Position numbers and translations under genes: made by a program. Of a stretch of DNA of 33,246 nt, positions 15,544 to 24,588 are shown in pieces. Numbering within the stretch: the stretch's first letter is position 1; the number at the start of each line of letters is the position of its first letter. This stretch comes from Pseudomonadota bacterium (lineage in GTDB: Bacteria; Myxococcota_A; Bradymonadia; UBA4248), in NCBI GenBank assembly GCA_017464085.1, contig JAFUEE010000143.1:1-33246 (forward strand), given 5' to 3'. The notes beneath the pieces were generated by a model. That model had not been told where the DNA came from and made no database searches. It was given only the letters and a program-made list of their open reading frames with translations.

Positions 15544-16811
15544 GATATGCCGCGCTCCTGAATGTACTTGGAATCATGTTCGCGCTCGCTGTTTGCGGTT
15601 GCGAGCGCCACATGAGCGGAGATGATCCGCCGATGCGCCCACTGATCTACACAGAACTTCCGCCAGCCGAAGACGAAGCAGAAGAGCCTGTCGCCGCAGA
15701 AATGACAAACATATCCCCTGAAGACCTGGGATACGCGCTGTTTCATGCGCTCGTGGATCATGACAGGGACGCCTATGAAGCCATGTTCATCTCGCCGTCA
15801 GAACTCTCCGGGCTGATCCACATGCCAATCGAGGCCGCGACAAAGCAGACGGAAGATATCCTGAAAAAAAGCGAGCTCTTATGGACGCTCTTTGCACCGA
15901 CACTGGAAGCCGAAGAGCCCATCGGCGGACTCTCCACGCGCCTGAAGCTTTCTGAATTCAGGCTTGGGAAGGGCAGAAACCTCGCTGGAAAAATCGCCGC
16001 GCCGGAACTCGACGAACTCATTCAGCACTGGGGAAACGAGCTGCGCATCGAACTCATCGATACCGACAAAGTATTCACAATCCGTGTCCCCAAAATCGTC
16101 AGAACACCGATGGGATGGCGCATCGCGCAGCCGATCGAGCTCGACAAGACGCTCCAGCTCTTCCTCGAAGCTGGCATGCACCTCAAGACAGATCTCCTCA
16201 CGAGCGATCACTATCCCATGCCGCTTGAAGTCGGCAATTTCTGGAAATACAGAATCGACCGGTCTTTCGGAGAAATCAAACGACCGCTTCAACCGGGAGA
16301 GATCATAGAAGACGTGACAGTCACTGATATGATCACGGATATCGTGCATCGCCAGGGCTATTGGGCTGTCACATTCGAGCGCTCGCTGGTGGATCCGGAA
16401 AAACAAGGTTCTGACGGACCTGAAGTCACGCACTTCTCCTGGCTTGCAACACCAAGGATGATCGTGCCCTGCATGCGTGACTGCCGCAACAACATCGACA
16501 ATATCGGCTATATTCTCGGATATATCAGTCGGCAGACGCCGATCTTCCTATTCCCGATCGAAGTCGGGCAGAAGTGGAGCACGGCAGGGCAGAAGAGCAA
16601 TTACTACAAATACGAAGTGCGCGCCTATCACCAGGAAGCACTCATGCTTCCGGATGGCGCATTCGGCGGCAGCTATGAGATATTCGGATCGATCGAAGAA
16701 GGACGCGAGTCGAGATTTTTCGTGCCCGGCACCGGAATCGTGATGCGCACCGTGCGGAGCGGCGCTGGACAAAAACGAGAAGAGCTCATCAAGCACCGCC
16801 TCATCCTATAA
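15540..16811 (+). CDS. Lipoprotein with C-terminal beta-rich domain, unknown function
   Basis: The 423-residue product has a lipoprotein signal ending LAVCGC, an acidic Pro/Glu linker (about residues 30-55), and a helical N-terminal domain. The C-terminal half contains MPLEVGNFWKYR, then PIEVGQKWS and later FFVPGTGIVMRTV. This order (a VGN-type opening, then an APG/PGTG-type closing strand) is one I associate with uncharacterised exported beta-sandwich proteins that measure or bind ligands, but no function is known to me. Its start overlaps the upstream stop by ATGA at 15540-15543. A hairpin without a T-run separates it from the convergent lipoprotein gene. Confidence 0.83.
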   Translation: MRYAALLNVLGIMFALAVCGCERHMSGDDPPMRPLIYTELPPAEDEAEEPVAAEMTNISPEDLGYALFHALVDHDRDAYEAMFISPSELSGLIHMPIEAATKQTEDILKKSELLWTLFAPTLEAEEPIGGLSTRLKLSEFRLGKGRNLAGKIAAPELDELIQHWGNELRIELIDTDKVFTIRVPKIVRTPMGWRIAQPIELDKTLQLFLEAGMHLKTDLLTSDHYPMPLEVGNFWKYRIDRSFGEIKRPLQPGEIIEDVTVTDMITDIVHRQGYWAVTFERSLVDPEKQGSDGPEVTHFSWLATPRMIVPCMRDCRNNIDNIGYILGYISRQTPIFLFPIEVGQKWSTAGQKSNYYKYEVRAYHQEALMLPDGAFGGSYEIFGSIEEGRESRFFVPGTGIVMRTVRSGAGQKREELIKHRLIL

Positions 16812-16838
16812 ACACTCATAAGACGATGAGATCTCAGC

Positions 16839-16859
16839 GACACGGGCATGCCCCGTGTC
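16839..16859. terminator. Hairpin between convergent genes, possible bidirectional transcript end
   Basis: A perfect 8-bp stem GACACGGG/CCCGTGTC with a 5-nt loop lies 27 nt after the plus-strand stop and 63 nt after the minus-strand stop. There is no T-run on either side, so it may protect 3' ends or assist termination rather than being a classical terminator. Confidence 0.5.
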
Positions 16860-16921
16860 AAAGACCGAGAAACGGAGCCTCCCTGAATTGGACCAAATGC
16901 GCCCAAACGGCATACAAGCCG

Positions 16922-18193
16922 TCATTCAATCGTTGTCTTGCCGTTCCTGGTCACAAAAGCGATAGGCCGTCCATTGAGGCGAACGAACAGGTTCGTCGAT
17001 TTATCCGGAGACATGTATTTCGAATAGGAGACCTTCTTTTTGCCCTGAAGCTGATTGAGCGCGGCAAAATATGTTTTACGCGCGCCTTGCGGCTCAAACC
17101 ATACCGCATTGAGACCGACGTAATAGATCATGGCGCTGCATGTTTCGCAATGGAACCGCCATGTGCTGCATGAAACGGAGTCCGGCAGGTCAAAATGCTT
17201 CGCAAGCCCCCGGACCATCTTGCAGCTGTCCGCTTCCGCTCCCGCGTCAGACCATATCAGCTGAATATCTTGTTCGGGGGTGACTGAATGAGCGACCGCT
17301 TGAAAAACATTTGATTTTGCGGCTTTTGCAAGCGCATCCCATTCCGCTTCGGGCACCATCTGAGCGGAAACGCTTTTGCCGTCATACTTGATCGGTATCG
17401 TATAGAAAAAGCGCTCTCCGATCCTGACCTGATAACGAGCCGAGACAGCGTCACAGCGCGGGCTTTTTGACTGGTTGCAGGCGACTTCCGGAAGCTGCAA
17501 TGCGCCAAAATTCCGCTCGACAGCCCCAAGCATCGCCCCGAAAGCCTCATCTTTCCGAAACAACGTGTCATACCATTTCGCCGGGCTGTCCTGGCTCTCC
17601 CCCGACGCCCAGTCTATCTGCACCTTTTCCGAAAACATGAACAGCCCCTCCGTCTCTCCGACATGAAGCGGATTGCCGGAAAGCGCCAGCGCCTTTTCGA
17701 GCGCCTCTCCGAACGCGCCCGTCACCTGGATGTAACGCCTGCCATCCTTGATCACATTGAACGGCGCCGCATGCTTGCAGTCCGAGCTCGAAAGCACCTG
17801 CACCTTTTTGGCATCCTGGACGAACTCAATGCGGAACTGGGGCATATTCTCACGAAATCTGCATGCATATAGCCCGTCTGAAGGTATCAGGTCTTCCTGT
17901 GCCGCTTTTCTGAGCGCATCCAAGGCACCGGACGCTTCCTCGCTGATCGCTTTCCCTTGCACGCGATAGACGCGCGCATGCGTCTCGCGATCTTCAAAAC
18001 ATTTCCAGTCCACATAGACATTTTTCTGAGCGGCCCCGGGATGCATCCGAACAAAAGAGATCTTCGCCTCGGGAATCTCCTCCCAGGTGTCCTGAACAGC
18101 CTCGGGCGCTTCCCGGGACAGATCCATGTCGACGGCTGCCGGCTGGCAGGCCGCCAGCAGCAGGCTGGCTGCAAAAATAGGCTCGCATCTCAT
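16922..18193 (-). CDS. Lipoprotein with many cysteines, unknown function
   Basis: The 423-residue product starts MRCEPIFAASLLLAAC, a clear lipoprotein signal with the acylated cysteine at 16. The mature protein is mixed alpha/beta with several scattered cysteines, including a cluster SCSTWRFHCETC near residue 360 that could form disulfides or bind metal. I recognise no family. I chose the ATG at 18193 because it begins the signal peptide and lies 2 nt after the stop of the upstream gene, which indicates translational coupling; the ribosome binding site itself is weak. The longer frame (to 18322) would bury the signal peptide. It probably works with the small exported protein encoded before it. 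Confidence 0.83.
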   Translation of the reverse strand: MRCEPIFAASLLLAACQPAAVDMDLSREAPEAVQDTWEEIPEAKISFVRMHPGAAQKNVYVDWKCFEDRETHARVYRVQGKAISEEASGALDALRKAAQEDLIPSDGLYACRFRENMPQFRIEFVQDAKKVQVLSSSDCKHAAPFNVIKDGRRYIQVTGAFGEALEKALALSGNPLHVGETEGLFMFSEKVQIDWASGESQDSPAKWYDTLFRKDEAFGAMLGAVERNFGALQLPEVACNQSKSPRCDAVSARYQVRIGERFFYTIPIKYDGKSVSAQMVPEAEWDALAKAAKSNVFQAVAHSVTPEQDIQLIWSDAGAEADSCKMVRGLAKHFDLPDSVSCSTWRFHCETCSAMIYYVGLNAVWFEPQGARKTYFAALNQLQGKKKVSYSKYMSPDKSTNLFVRLNGRPIAFVTRNGKTTIE

Positions 18194-18195
18194 GG

Positions 18196-18774
18196 CTATT
18201 TCATGTGCAAAAAAATCTGGTGAAGAATATCGGGCAGGGGCATGCTGTATTTCACGGCAGCCTCCGCACAGATGGAAAGCGTGACGACCTGCCCTTTGGA
18301 CGGGATCATCTCCAGCGCGCATTTCCGCATCACGCCATCTTCAGTCCCTTCAAGCTCCACTGTGTAATACACAATTTCCGGACATGTCTTCTTGCCGCAG
18401 TCGAGCTTCTGCTTGCGCTTCTCGACCTTCCCCTGCGTCCCAAGCGCTTTGGCCAGAACATTCGCGATTTCATCGACGACTTTACGCTCCGGCATCATCT
18501 GAGGATATTTGACAAGGTCAAGCGCAAAAACTGCCGGCTGGTCTGAGAGCTTTTCGACAGCCGTCACGCGGTCTTCCGTTTCCTCGACAGTCCAAGAGAA
18601 GGGCAGTGTGATCTCCCCGAATTTCTTTGTGACCAAGGGCTGGCTGATCTGGACATCCACGACACCCTCTGCAGCAGGTTCCGGAATTCCCGCCGTTTCC
18701 TCCCCGGTCCCCTGCGCGAGCGCGCCTGCGGGCAACATGGCAAGAAACACACCGATCAATATCCTGGATCTCAT
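18196..18774 (-). CDS. Small exported protein, unknown function
   Basis: The 192-residue product has a Sec signal peptide (ILIGVFLAMLPAGALA, cut before Q), a short acidic linker, and a single domain with a FGEITLPFSWTVEE strand region. A cysteine pair, DCGKKTC, lies around residue 130 and two further cysteines lie near the C-terminus. I do not recognise the family. GGAGG lies directly upstream (3 nt spacing, short). The longer frame to 18891 runs through intergenic hairpins and is rejected. The lipoprotein gene follows after 2 nt, so both are made from one message. Confidence 0.82.
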   Translation of the reverse strand: MRSRILIGVFLAMLPAGALAQGTGEETAGIPEPAAEGVVDVQISQPLVTKKFGEITLPFSWTVEETEDRVTAVEKLSDQPAVFALDLVKYPQMMPERKVVDEIANVLAKALGTQGKVEKRKQKLDCGKKTCPEIVYYTVELEGTEDGVMRKCALEMIPSKGQVVTLSICAEAAVKYSMPLPDILHQIFLHMK

Positions 18775-18808
18775 AATCCTCCGAATTCTGGACGACTTTT
18801 GGGGCGCA

Positions 18809-18878
18809 GCTATCCGGCCATAGGCCGGATACGCGCGCACAAGCTCGCTATTTGCACGTGCACTGCACGTGCAAATAC
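18809..18878. repeat. Pair of bulged hairpins between nucleotidase and exported-protein genes
   Basis: Hairpin 6 (18809-18834) has TATCCGGCC/GGCCGGATA with an unpaired C at 18832 and two outer pairs. Hairpin 7 (18849-18878) has a 14-bp TATTTGCACGTGCA stem closing on a single C (in practice a slightly larger loop), followed by C at 18878 but no outer stem. Both keep the family TAT...ATA-C pattern. They lie just after the nucleotidase stop on its transcript and before the next gene. Confidence 0.75.
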
Positions 18879-18899
18879 ACTCGCTTATCACGATTCATA

Positions 18900-20675
18900 T
18901 CATTTAGCAAACCGGCCCTCGCAAGACCCGAACTGGATGCGCGGCGCATCCGCCTTGCGAAGCATTTCGGCGGAAAAACAGCCGCCCGCTTTCTGGACAT
19001 ACTCCGCGATGATGCTGCGGATGACAGGCCCTTTTTCAATGAGCTTCATGCTGTTGAAACAGCCGCCATGATCGTCGCCGCCATTGAGGATGAAATCGCT
19101 CGTGGCGACTTTGTATGTGCGCGCGCTGTCAATCGGCTGCCCCTTGACAAGGACGCCTTCGCACAGGCAGTTGTTCTCCCAGCTGTCGACTCTGCCATCC
19201 CCGTTGATATCCTCGGGGTTATGGCAACCTTTTTCGATCTTGTAAGAAACACCGGCCACCTGCGTCGTGCCATGCTTGAGCGTCGAGCTGACCTTGAGCG
19301 CCCGCAGCACATCCGCGCCCGCCAATTCGACATAGTGCAGATAATTCTCAAAAGGCATCATGGTCGCAAGCGTCTCGCGATAGATGTCGCCGCCGGGCAT
19401 ATCGATGCGGACACCGCCGGCGTTCTGAAGCGCGAGATCTGCCTCCGGATAGCGAGACAGCATCGCATCCGCAATCAGGTTGCCCAGCGCGCATTCGCCC
19501 TCATAGACCTTCTTGATGTCCTCTTTCAGGCAGCCGACCACATCACATCTGCCTTCGGTCATGCGCGCCTCATACTTGTGAACGATATCCCGGCCGACCT
19601 GGCTGGGCATCAGCATCTCCCCGTCGACCTCGATGGGCTCCAACGGCTTTTCCTGAACACCACACCCAACTTCGATCTGCGGATGCTTCAGCACATGCTT
19701 GCGGATCGAGGCTCGGTCCACGTGCAGGCCGTTCTTGTCTCCGACGAGCGTCATGCTCGTGACTTCCTTGCCGCCATTGAAGTTCTGTATGACCGTCGTA
19801 TCCCCGCTGTATGCGATGAAACTCTTATGCGAGTGCGCCGAAAGTATGAGATCGATATGTTTCTTGATTTCCTCCGGCAACGCAAGAATCTCGCCAATCT
19901 CCCCGTCAAAAACGGCATCCGGTACGACTGCGCCTTCTTCCGGCAGGGGCACAGGGACGCCTGTTGTGTGCGCGTCCACAATGATCATGTCGGGGTTCTG
20001 CGCGACGATTTCGGGCACATATTTCTTCAGGACCTCAGCAGGAGACTGAAATTCAAGCCCGACGACATGTTCGGCCGTGGTCGCGATCGCTGTCTCCTGA
20101 GCGATCACGCCGATAACTGCAATTCTATATGGCCCTTTTTCGAGAATGATATAGGGTTTTACAGACTCAAACGGCCAGGCATAGGGATTATCCGCCTTTG
20201 CGGCGATATTCGCGCTGACCCACGGGAAATTGCTAGCCTCAACCATCTCCTGAAGCGCACCGCGCTGAGAATCCGGATATTTGGCACCGGGCCCGTAGTC
20301 GAACTCGTGATTGCCGAATGTGGCCACATCGATCCTGAGCGCATTCATGACATCGACCATCCCCATGCCCTTGGACTCGTTGAATGCCATTGCCCCCTGG
20401 CACATGTCACCGCCATCTATGAGCAGCGATAGCCCGTCGCCGCGAAGCTTTTCGACTTCAGCCATGAACACCGGCAGACCGCCGAATGCCGTACCGTCCT
20501 GCTTTTTGGCTTCATAAATCGCCGAATGGAAATCGCTCCACGAAAGCAGCTGCACGGTCGGATACGACTCAGACTGGCCAGCCGGCGTCTCCGGCGCGCT
20601 CGTGGGCGCACTGGCACACCCCAGGAGCGAAAAGATCACAGAACCAAATAATACCGGGAATACTCGATGCGACAT
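18900..20675 (-). CDS. Lipoprotein 5'-nucleotidase / UshA-family metallophosphoesterase
   Basis: The 591-residue product starts with a lipoprotein signal (FSLLGC, acylated C20) and a Ser/Pro/Glu linker. It then has the two-domain UshA fold. Metal ligands of the catalytic domain are visible as SDFH (D48, H50), GGD (D90), GNHE (N122, H123) and AHSH. The C-terminal substrate domain carries NAGGVR, MPFENYL and LNGGDDHGG. The family hydrolyses nucleotides, UDP-sugars or 2',3'-cyclic nucleotides outside the cytoplasm. Unusually, residues 489-500 read DINGDGRVDSWE, a canonical EF-hand/dockerin-type calcium loop inside the C-terminal domain, flanked by cysteines. The ATG at 20675 has GGAGG 5 nt upstream; the longer frame is rejected. 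Exact substrate cannot be read from sequence. Confidence 0.92.
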   Translation of the reverse strand: MSHRVFPVLFGSVIFSLLGCASAPTSAPETPAGQSESYPTVQLLSWSDFHSAIYEAKKQDGTAFGGLPVFMAEVEKLRGDGLSLLIDGGDMCQGAMAFNESKGMGMVDVMNALRIDVATFGNHEFDYGPGAKYPDSQRGALQEMVEASNFPWVSANIAAKADNPYAWPFESVKPYIILEKGPYRIAVIGVIAQETAIATTAEHVVGLEFQSPAEVLKKYVPEIVAQNPDMIIVDAHTTGVPVPLPEEGAVVPDAVFDGEIGEILALPEEIKKHIDLILSAHSHKSFIAYSGDTTVIQNFNGGKEVTSMTLVGDKNGLHVDRASIRKHVLKHPQIEVGCGVQEKPLEPIEVDGEMLMPSQVGRDIVHKYEARMTEGRCDVVGCLKEDIKKVYEGECALGNLIADAMLSRYPEADLALQNAGGVRIDMPGGDIYRETLATMMPFENYLHYVELAGADVLRALKVSSTLKHGTTQVAGVSYKIEKGCHNPEDINGDGRVDSWENNCLCEGVLVKGQPIDSARTYKVATSDFILNGGDDHGGCFNSMKLIEKGPVIRSIIAEYVQKAGGCFSAEMLRKADAPRIQFGSCEGRFAK

Positions 20676-20705
20676 GATGCCTCCAATTCGTTCAAGGTCA
20701 ACCAA

Positions 20706-20756
20706 ATGACATATAATTTTATCACGGCTTTAAAATACATGAAAATTTTATGTCAT
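20706..20756. promoter_or_regulatory. Inverted repeat in the nucleotidase-metK divergent region, candidate operator
   Basis: Bases 20706-20720 and 20742-20756 form a 15-bp inverted repeat (arms beginning ATGACATA, 14 of 15 matching) around a 21-nt AT-rich centre. A separate perfect hairpin GCTCAGA/TCTGAGC lies at 20764-20784. No promoter for the nucleotidase gene is obvious; TAAAAT within the repeat could be its -10. Arms and spacing fit a dimer- or tetramer-binding operator as well as an RNA hairpin. Confidence 0.5.
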
Positions 20757-20833
20757 ATCTCGCGCTCAGAACGCAGCTCTGAGCCCGCTCATACCTGAAA
20801 TCGACAGGCATTCGCCATTCCCGTGTGAATAAC

Positions 20834-20862
20834 TTGACATGAGCCATATCTATGGATAGAAG
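20834..20862 (+). promoter_or_regulatory. Probable metK promoter
   Basis: Perfect TTGACA (20834-20839), 17-nt spacer, then TAGAAG (20857-20862). This gives a leader of about 70 nt. I looked for SAM-riboswitch signatures in that leader and saw none. Confidence 0.5.
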
Positions 20863-20940
20863 CACGTTTCCGGCATGCCTGATGTGGTTTTCAGTATGCC
20901 TGTATGGGGATATCATTCCCTGGAGTTCCTGGAGAAAATT

Positions 20941-22101
20941 ATGGACAGAGAATTTGTTTTTACGAGTGAATCCGTCACAGAAGGCCATCCCGACAAAATG
21001 GCCGATCAAGTGAGCGATGCCATTCTCGATGCGATCATCGAGAAAGACAAGAAATGCCATGTCGCCTGCGAGACGCTTCTGAAAACGGGCATCGTGATCG
21101 TCGCCGGCGAAGTGACAACATCGACGTATGTCGACATCCAGAAAATCGCGCGCGATACGATTAAAAAAATAGGATATAACAGTTCGCTCAAAGGCTTTGA
21201 CTATGAGACATGCGGCGTGATGGTCGATGTCGAATCCCAAAGCCCGGATATCTGCCAGGGTGTAGACCCGTCCAAAGGCGTTGTGGCAGAGCAGGGCGCT
21301 GGCGACCAGGGCCTGATGTTCGGGTTCGCTTGCGATGAAACCCCGGAGCTGATGCCAGCCCCCATCATGTACGCACATGCCCTGACTCGCCGTCTTTCCG
21401 AAGCGAGGAATCGCAACGAGGTCGATTTCCTTCGTCCGGATGGCAAAAGCCAGGTGACAGTCCGCTATGCAGGCGGCAAGGTGCAGGCTATCGACGCAGT
21501 CGTCGTCTCCACACAGCACAGTCCCGATGTAAGCGAAAAAGACCTGCACGAAGCCATCATGGAACTGGTCATCAAAAAAGCACTTCCCGCAGGGCTTCTG
21601 ACCAAAGACACCAAATATCACATCAATCCGACCGGCCGTTTTGTCATCGGCGGCCCGCAGGGCGACTGCGGCCTGACAGGGCGCAAGATCATCGTCGACA
21701 CATACGGCGGCATGGGCCGTCACGGCGGCGGCGCATTTTCAGGCAAAGACCCCTCAAAAGTCGATCGCTCCGCATGCTACATGGCCCGGTATATCGCAAA
21801 GAATGTCGTCGCCGCAGGACTCGCACGCAGATGCGAAGTCCAGCTCGCGTATGCGATCGGCGTTGCCGAACCCGTGTCAGTCCTCGTCAACAGCTTTGGC
21901 ACCGCAGTCATCCCTGAGGAAGAAATCGAGCGACGCGTGCGACGCGTGTTCGAGCTCAAGCCTGCTGGAATCATCAGCTCTCTTGACCTTCTTCGCCCCA
22001 TCTACTCCCCGACAGCGAGCTTCGGACATTTCGGGCGCAAGCCTGAAAACGGCCTCTTCACCTGGGAAAGGACAGATAAGACAGACGCTCTGAAAGCATA
22101 A
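20941..22101 (+). CDS. metK: S-adenosylmethionine synthetase
   Basis: The 386-residue cytoplasmic enzyme makes S-adenosylmethionine from methionine and ATP, the methyl donor for the cell. Signature segments are [13 protein letters not shown] near the N-terminus, the [10 protein letters not shown] loop, [12 protein letters not shown] and the P-loop-like [17 protein letters not shown] near the middle. Length matches the family (about 384). I chose the ATG at 20941, with GGAG 7 nt upstream and [12 protein letters not shown] as the normal family start, over an upstream ATG at 20875 that would add 22 residues. It is transcribed alone: its own promoter lies upstream and a strong terminator downstream. 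Confidence 0.98.
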   Translation: MDREFVFTSESVTEGHPDKMADQVSDAILDAIIEKDKKCHVACETLLKTGIVIVAGEVTTSTYVDIQKIARDTIKKIGYNSSLKGFDYETCGVMVDVESQSPDICQGVDPSKGVVAEQGAGDQGLMFGFACDETPELMPAPIMYAHALTRRLSEARNRNEVDFLRPDGKSQVTVRYAGGKVQAIDAVVVSTQHSPDVSEKDLHEAIMELVIKKALPAGLLTKDTKYHINPTGRFVIGGPQGDCGLTGRKIIVDTYGGMGRHGGGAFSGKDPSKVDRSACYMARYIAKNVVAAGLARRCEVQLAYAIGVAEPVSVLVNSFGTAVIPEEEIERRVRRVFELKPAGIISSLDLLRPIYSPTASFGHFGRKPENGLFTWERTDKTDALKA

Positions 22102-22140
22102 GCCTGTCAGTCCCAAAGAAGACATCACTATATCTGCCCA

Positions 22141-22185
22141 GGATACGGCCAGACGGCAATGCTCGTCGGGCCGTATCCTTTTTTT
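22141..22185 (+). terminator. Rho-independent terminator of metK
   Basis: Arms GGATACGGCC (22141-22150) and GGCCGTATCC (22169-22178) pair perfectly around an 18-nt loop and are followed by a run of T ending at 22185. Confidence 0.95.
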
Positions 22186-22270
22186 ATCATCCATGAGCGA
22201 CATATTGACATCTTTTTATCATTGGTATCATTGTATTTCGATTATCTGATTATTTTTTTATCGTATTTAA

Positions 22271-22326
22271 TGGACATTTAAAAAGAATCAACTAATATAG
22301 CTTGGCTTGATACTGAATAAGTATCA
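22271..22326 (+). promoter_or_regulatory. Promoter of the large lipoprotein gene with an inverted repeat at the start site
   Basis: TGGACA (22271-22276), 16-nt spacer and TAATAT (22293-22298) form a good promoter, with transcription starting near 22305. Immediately there, TGATACT/AGTATCA (22308-22314 and 22320-22326) is a perfect 7-bp inverted repeat with a 5-nt centre. It could be a repressor operator or a hairpin at the very 5' end of the message. A second possible promoter, TTGACA (22205-22210) with TATCAT, lies further upstream among repeated TTTTTATCAT tracts. Confidence 0.55.
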
Positions 22327-22408
22327 GCAATCTGCGTTAAGATGCAAATCACGCACGTCGGAGAGAACGTGTTTTACAAGGCGTGCCAAAACATATAAGG
22401 GCCTGACT

Positions 22409-24571
22409 ATGAAAAAAAAGAGTTTGCTTTCAACGCTGATGATTGGCGTTGCTGTTATGATGTCTGCGTGCACAGACGATGTAAGAAACACCCCGGATGA
22501 ACCAGTAGAGGAGCAGGATACGCTGACCTACAGCCTGACATGCGCTTCATCTGTGAGCTGCAAGCTCGAGCTTGAGACGAATCAGCAGGGCAGCATCACA
22601 GTCCAGCTCTCGAGCAAAGACACCAAAGGCATGGTCAATCTCGTGGGCGGCAAAGCCATTCACATCCAGTCCCAGAGCAGCCTGTTCAAAATGCAGGATG
22701 GCTCGGCGTCTGCCTTTGATTTCGTGACAGATGCACTTGGACAGACAACAATCGTTGTCTCCTCGCTCGACACGCCGGGAACGGGCCAGATTTTCTTCTC
22801 CACTGACGCAGATCTCGTTCAGGAACCCCTGATCTTTACCGTCGTCGTCAAAGCCCCAATCGTCGAGCCCGTCGTCGAACCAAAAGATTATAACTACAAC
22901 GTCAAGATGACCTATGAGGGCATTCAGCAGCTCGCCAAAGCTGAAGCGCTCGTCTATCCCGGACGCTCGTGCTCGCAGATCATCAAGACCGGCATGACCG
23001 ACAAAGAAGTCGGCAACCTCAAAGACTTTGCCGCAAACAAAGACCAGGTCATCGACACCTCGATTGACAACGTGAGCCTCGACTTCACGTTCAACGAAAC
23101 AGACCCCGTGGCGTATGCAGTTGTCGGCCGCGCGCTCAATGCCGATAACAAATATGCGGCTTACGGCTGCACCGACAACATGAACCGCTTCTCCAGCAAT
23201 GTCCTCGTCGAGCTTGAAGATTCACAGATTACCGAAGATACACCGGGCAAACCGCCCGTCATCAAGCCTGATGATCCTACGCCCGGCCCAGAACCCGAAT
23301 ATACAACAGACTACAGCGGCAAATTCGCCCTCGTGAGCTCCTTCAACGCACTCTCGCTGCTGCCGCATGCCGATGTTCCGGATGGCTCCATCGTCATGTT
23401 CAAAGACATGCAGGCCGGCGACTGGATCGAGTTCGCACTCGCTCTCCTGAGCGATCCCGAAGCCACGGTCCCTGATATCCTCACTCAGCAGCTCATACCG
23501 CTTCTCACAAATGCTGAATGGTTCAGAAACCTGATCGCAAAATTTGCTGGCGATGCCATCGCCGCCATGCTCACACCCGAATTCGTCGACACGCTCCTCG
23601 AAACCTTCGGCGTCAAGAAAATCATCACTGACACGCTCACGAACCTCACCTCCGAAATCACATGGTGGAATGATGCCAAAGGCGGCATCGAGATCGCCCG
23701 CGAGCTCGCGACAAACTTCACGCTCAGCGGCACGTTCAACAATAAAACTTCCGATGTCGATGAAAACAACATGATCGCTGGCATCGGTCATACCTATTCA
23801 TCGTTGCTCTATCACAACGGCACGTTCAGCAAATGCCTCATCGGTCATGATTATGGCGCAGATGCAAAGGGCGACAAAATCTGCGAGATCAGCCTCGCCA
23901 CGCTCGACAAGGAAGCTGGCTCAGTCAGCGGCGCTTTCACCGCAGAATTCTCTGAAATCACAGATAACGCCGCAACCGTGAACATCAAAAAACACAACCT
24001 CGGCCTCCAGTACGGCAAGCTGATTTATGCCTCTATCATGCAGATCCTTCCGACGTTCGTCAAAGCCAATGATGGAAAGCCTTTCGACACGATCGGCTCG
24101 ATCCTCGAATACTACATCGGCGAAGGTCTCGTGACGCTCTGGAATACCAAGAAAGCTGCAGACGAAGCTGACATGATTACCGGAAAATCCCGCTGCAATG
24201 CCATCGGCGCCGCATCCTCCAAACTCATCGCGTCCGCCTGGCCGGCAGGCGCAATGCTCCTCAACGAAAGCATGATTTCCATGGTCTGCACGATGGGCAT
24301 CAACGCATTCGACAAGATGATTGACAACACGCTTGAAAAAGCCTCCTACTCAAGCGACAAGGTCGCGTTCTCTTCCGACAATTGCCCGATCACCTTCATC
24401 ACGAAAGCTGACAATACAAACGTGATCAGCCACTTCGGCCAGTCCGATTACACCTGGAACGGCAAAACCGATAAACGCTGCTCATGGAATGTTTCCATTC
24501 AGGGCAATGAAGGAAGCCAGCCCAAGACCATCAAGGGCAAATTCTGGGCAGTCAACGTTTCTTCGAAATAA
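22409..24571 (+). CDS. Large lipoprotein with Ig-like N-terminal domain, unknown function
   Basis: The 720-residue product has a lipoprotein signal (LMIGVAVMMSAC). A Pro/Glu linker and a beta-rich Ig-like region follow (about 30-150, with SLTCASSVSCKLELE and a VVVKAP closing strand). A second domain (about 160-270) ends in a Pro/Asp/Glu-rich linker (PGKPPVIKPDDPTPGPEPE). The C-terminal 430 residues form a mainly helical domain, ending in a cysteine-containing beta region. I do not recognise the C-terminal domain. Such linker-rich multidomain lipoproteins are often surface-exposed. The ATG at 22409 has AAGG about 9 nt upstream and opens the signal peptide; the longer frame from 22307 starts at the inverted repeat and is rejected. 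It has its own promoter and terminator. Confidence 0.87.
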   Translation: MKKKSLLSTLMIGVAVMMSACTDDVRNTPDEPVEEQDTLTYSLTCASSVSCKLELETNQQGSITVQLSSKDTKGMVNLVGGKAIHIQSQSSLFKMQDGSASAFDFVTDALGQTTIVVSSLDTPGTGQIFFSTDADLVQEPLIFTVVVKAPIVEPVVEPKDYNYNVKMTYEGIQQLAKAEALVYPGRSCSQIIKTGMTDKEVGNLKDFAANKDQVIDTSIDNVSLDFTFNETDPVAYAVVGRALNADNKYAAYGCTDNMNRFSSNVLVELEDSQITEDTPGKPPVIKPDDPTPGPEPEYTTDYSGKFALVSSFNALSLLPHADVPDGSIVMFKDMQAGDWIEFALALLSDPEATVPDILTQQLIPLLTNAEWFRNLIAKFAGDAIAAMLTPEFVDTLLETFGVKKIITDTLTNLTSEITWWNDAKGGIEIARELATNFTLSGTFNNKTSDVDENNMIAGIGHTYSSLLYHNGTFSKCLIGHDYGADAKGDKICEISLATLDKEAGSVSGAFTAEFSEITDNAATVNIKKHNLGLQYGKLIYASIMQILPTFVKANDGKPFDTIGSILEYYIGEGLVTLWNTKKAADEADMITGKSRCNAIGAASSKLIASAWPAGAMLLNESMISMVCTMGINAFDKMIDNTLEKASYSSDKVAFSSDNCPITFITKADNTNVISHFGQSDYTWNGKTDKRCSWNVSIQGNEGSQPKTIKGKFWAVNVSSK

Positions 24572-24588
24572 TATCGTTTCGCAATATC

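Noticed and set aside
18852..20432. 526-residue plus-strand frame opposite the 5'-nucleotidase
   Set aside because: The minus strand carries all UshA-family metal ligands and a lipoprotein signal; this frame is its mirror and starts inside a hairpin.
20863..20940. SAM riboswitch in the metK leader
   Set aside because: The leader is short and shows none of the conserved SAM-I, SAM-II or SAH motifs that I could recognise.
20722..21723. 333-residue minus-strand frame opposite metK
   Set aside because: Antisense to the highly conserved metK sequence; no independent support.
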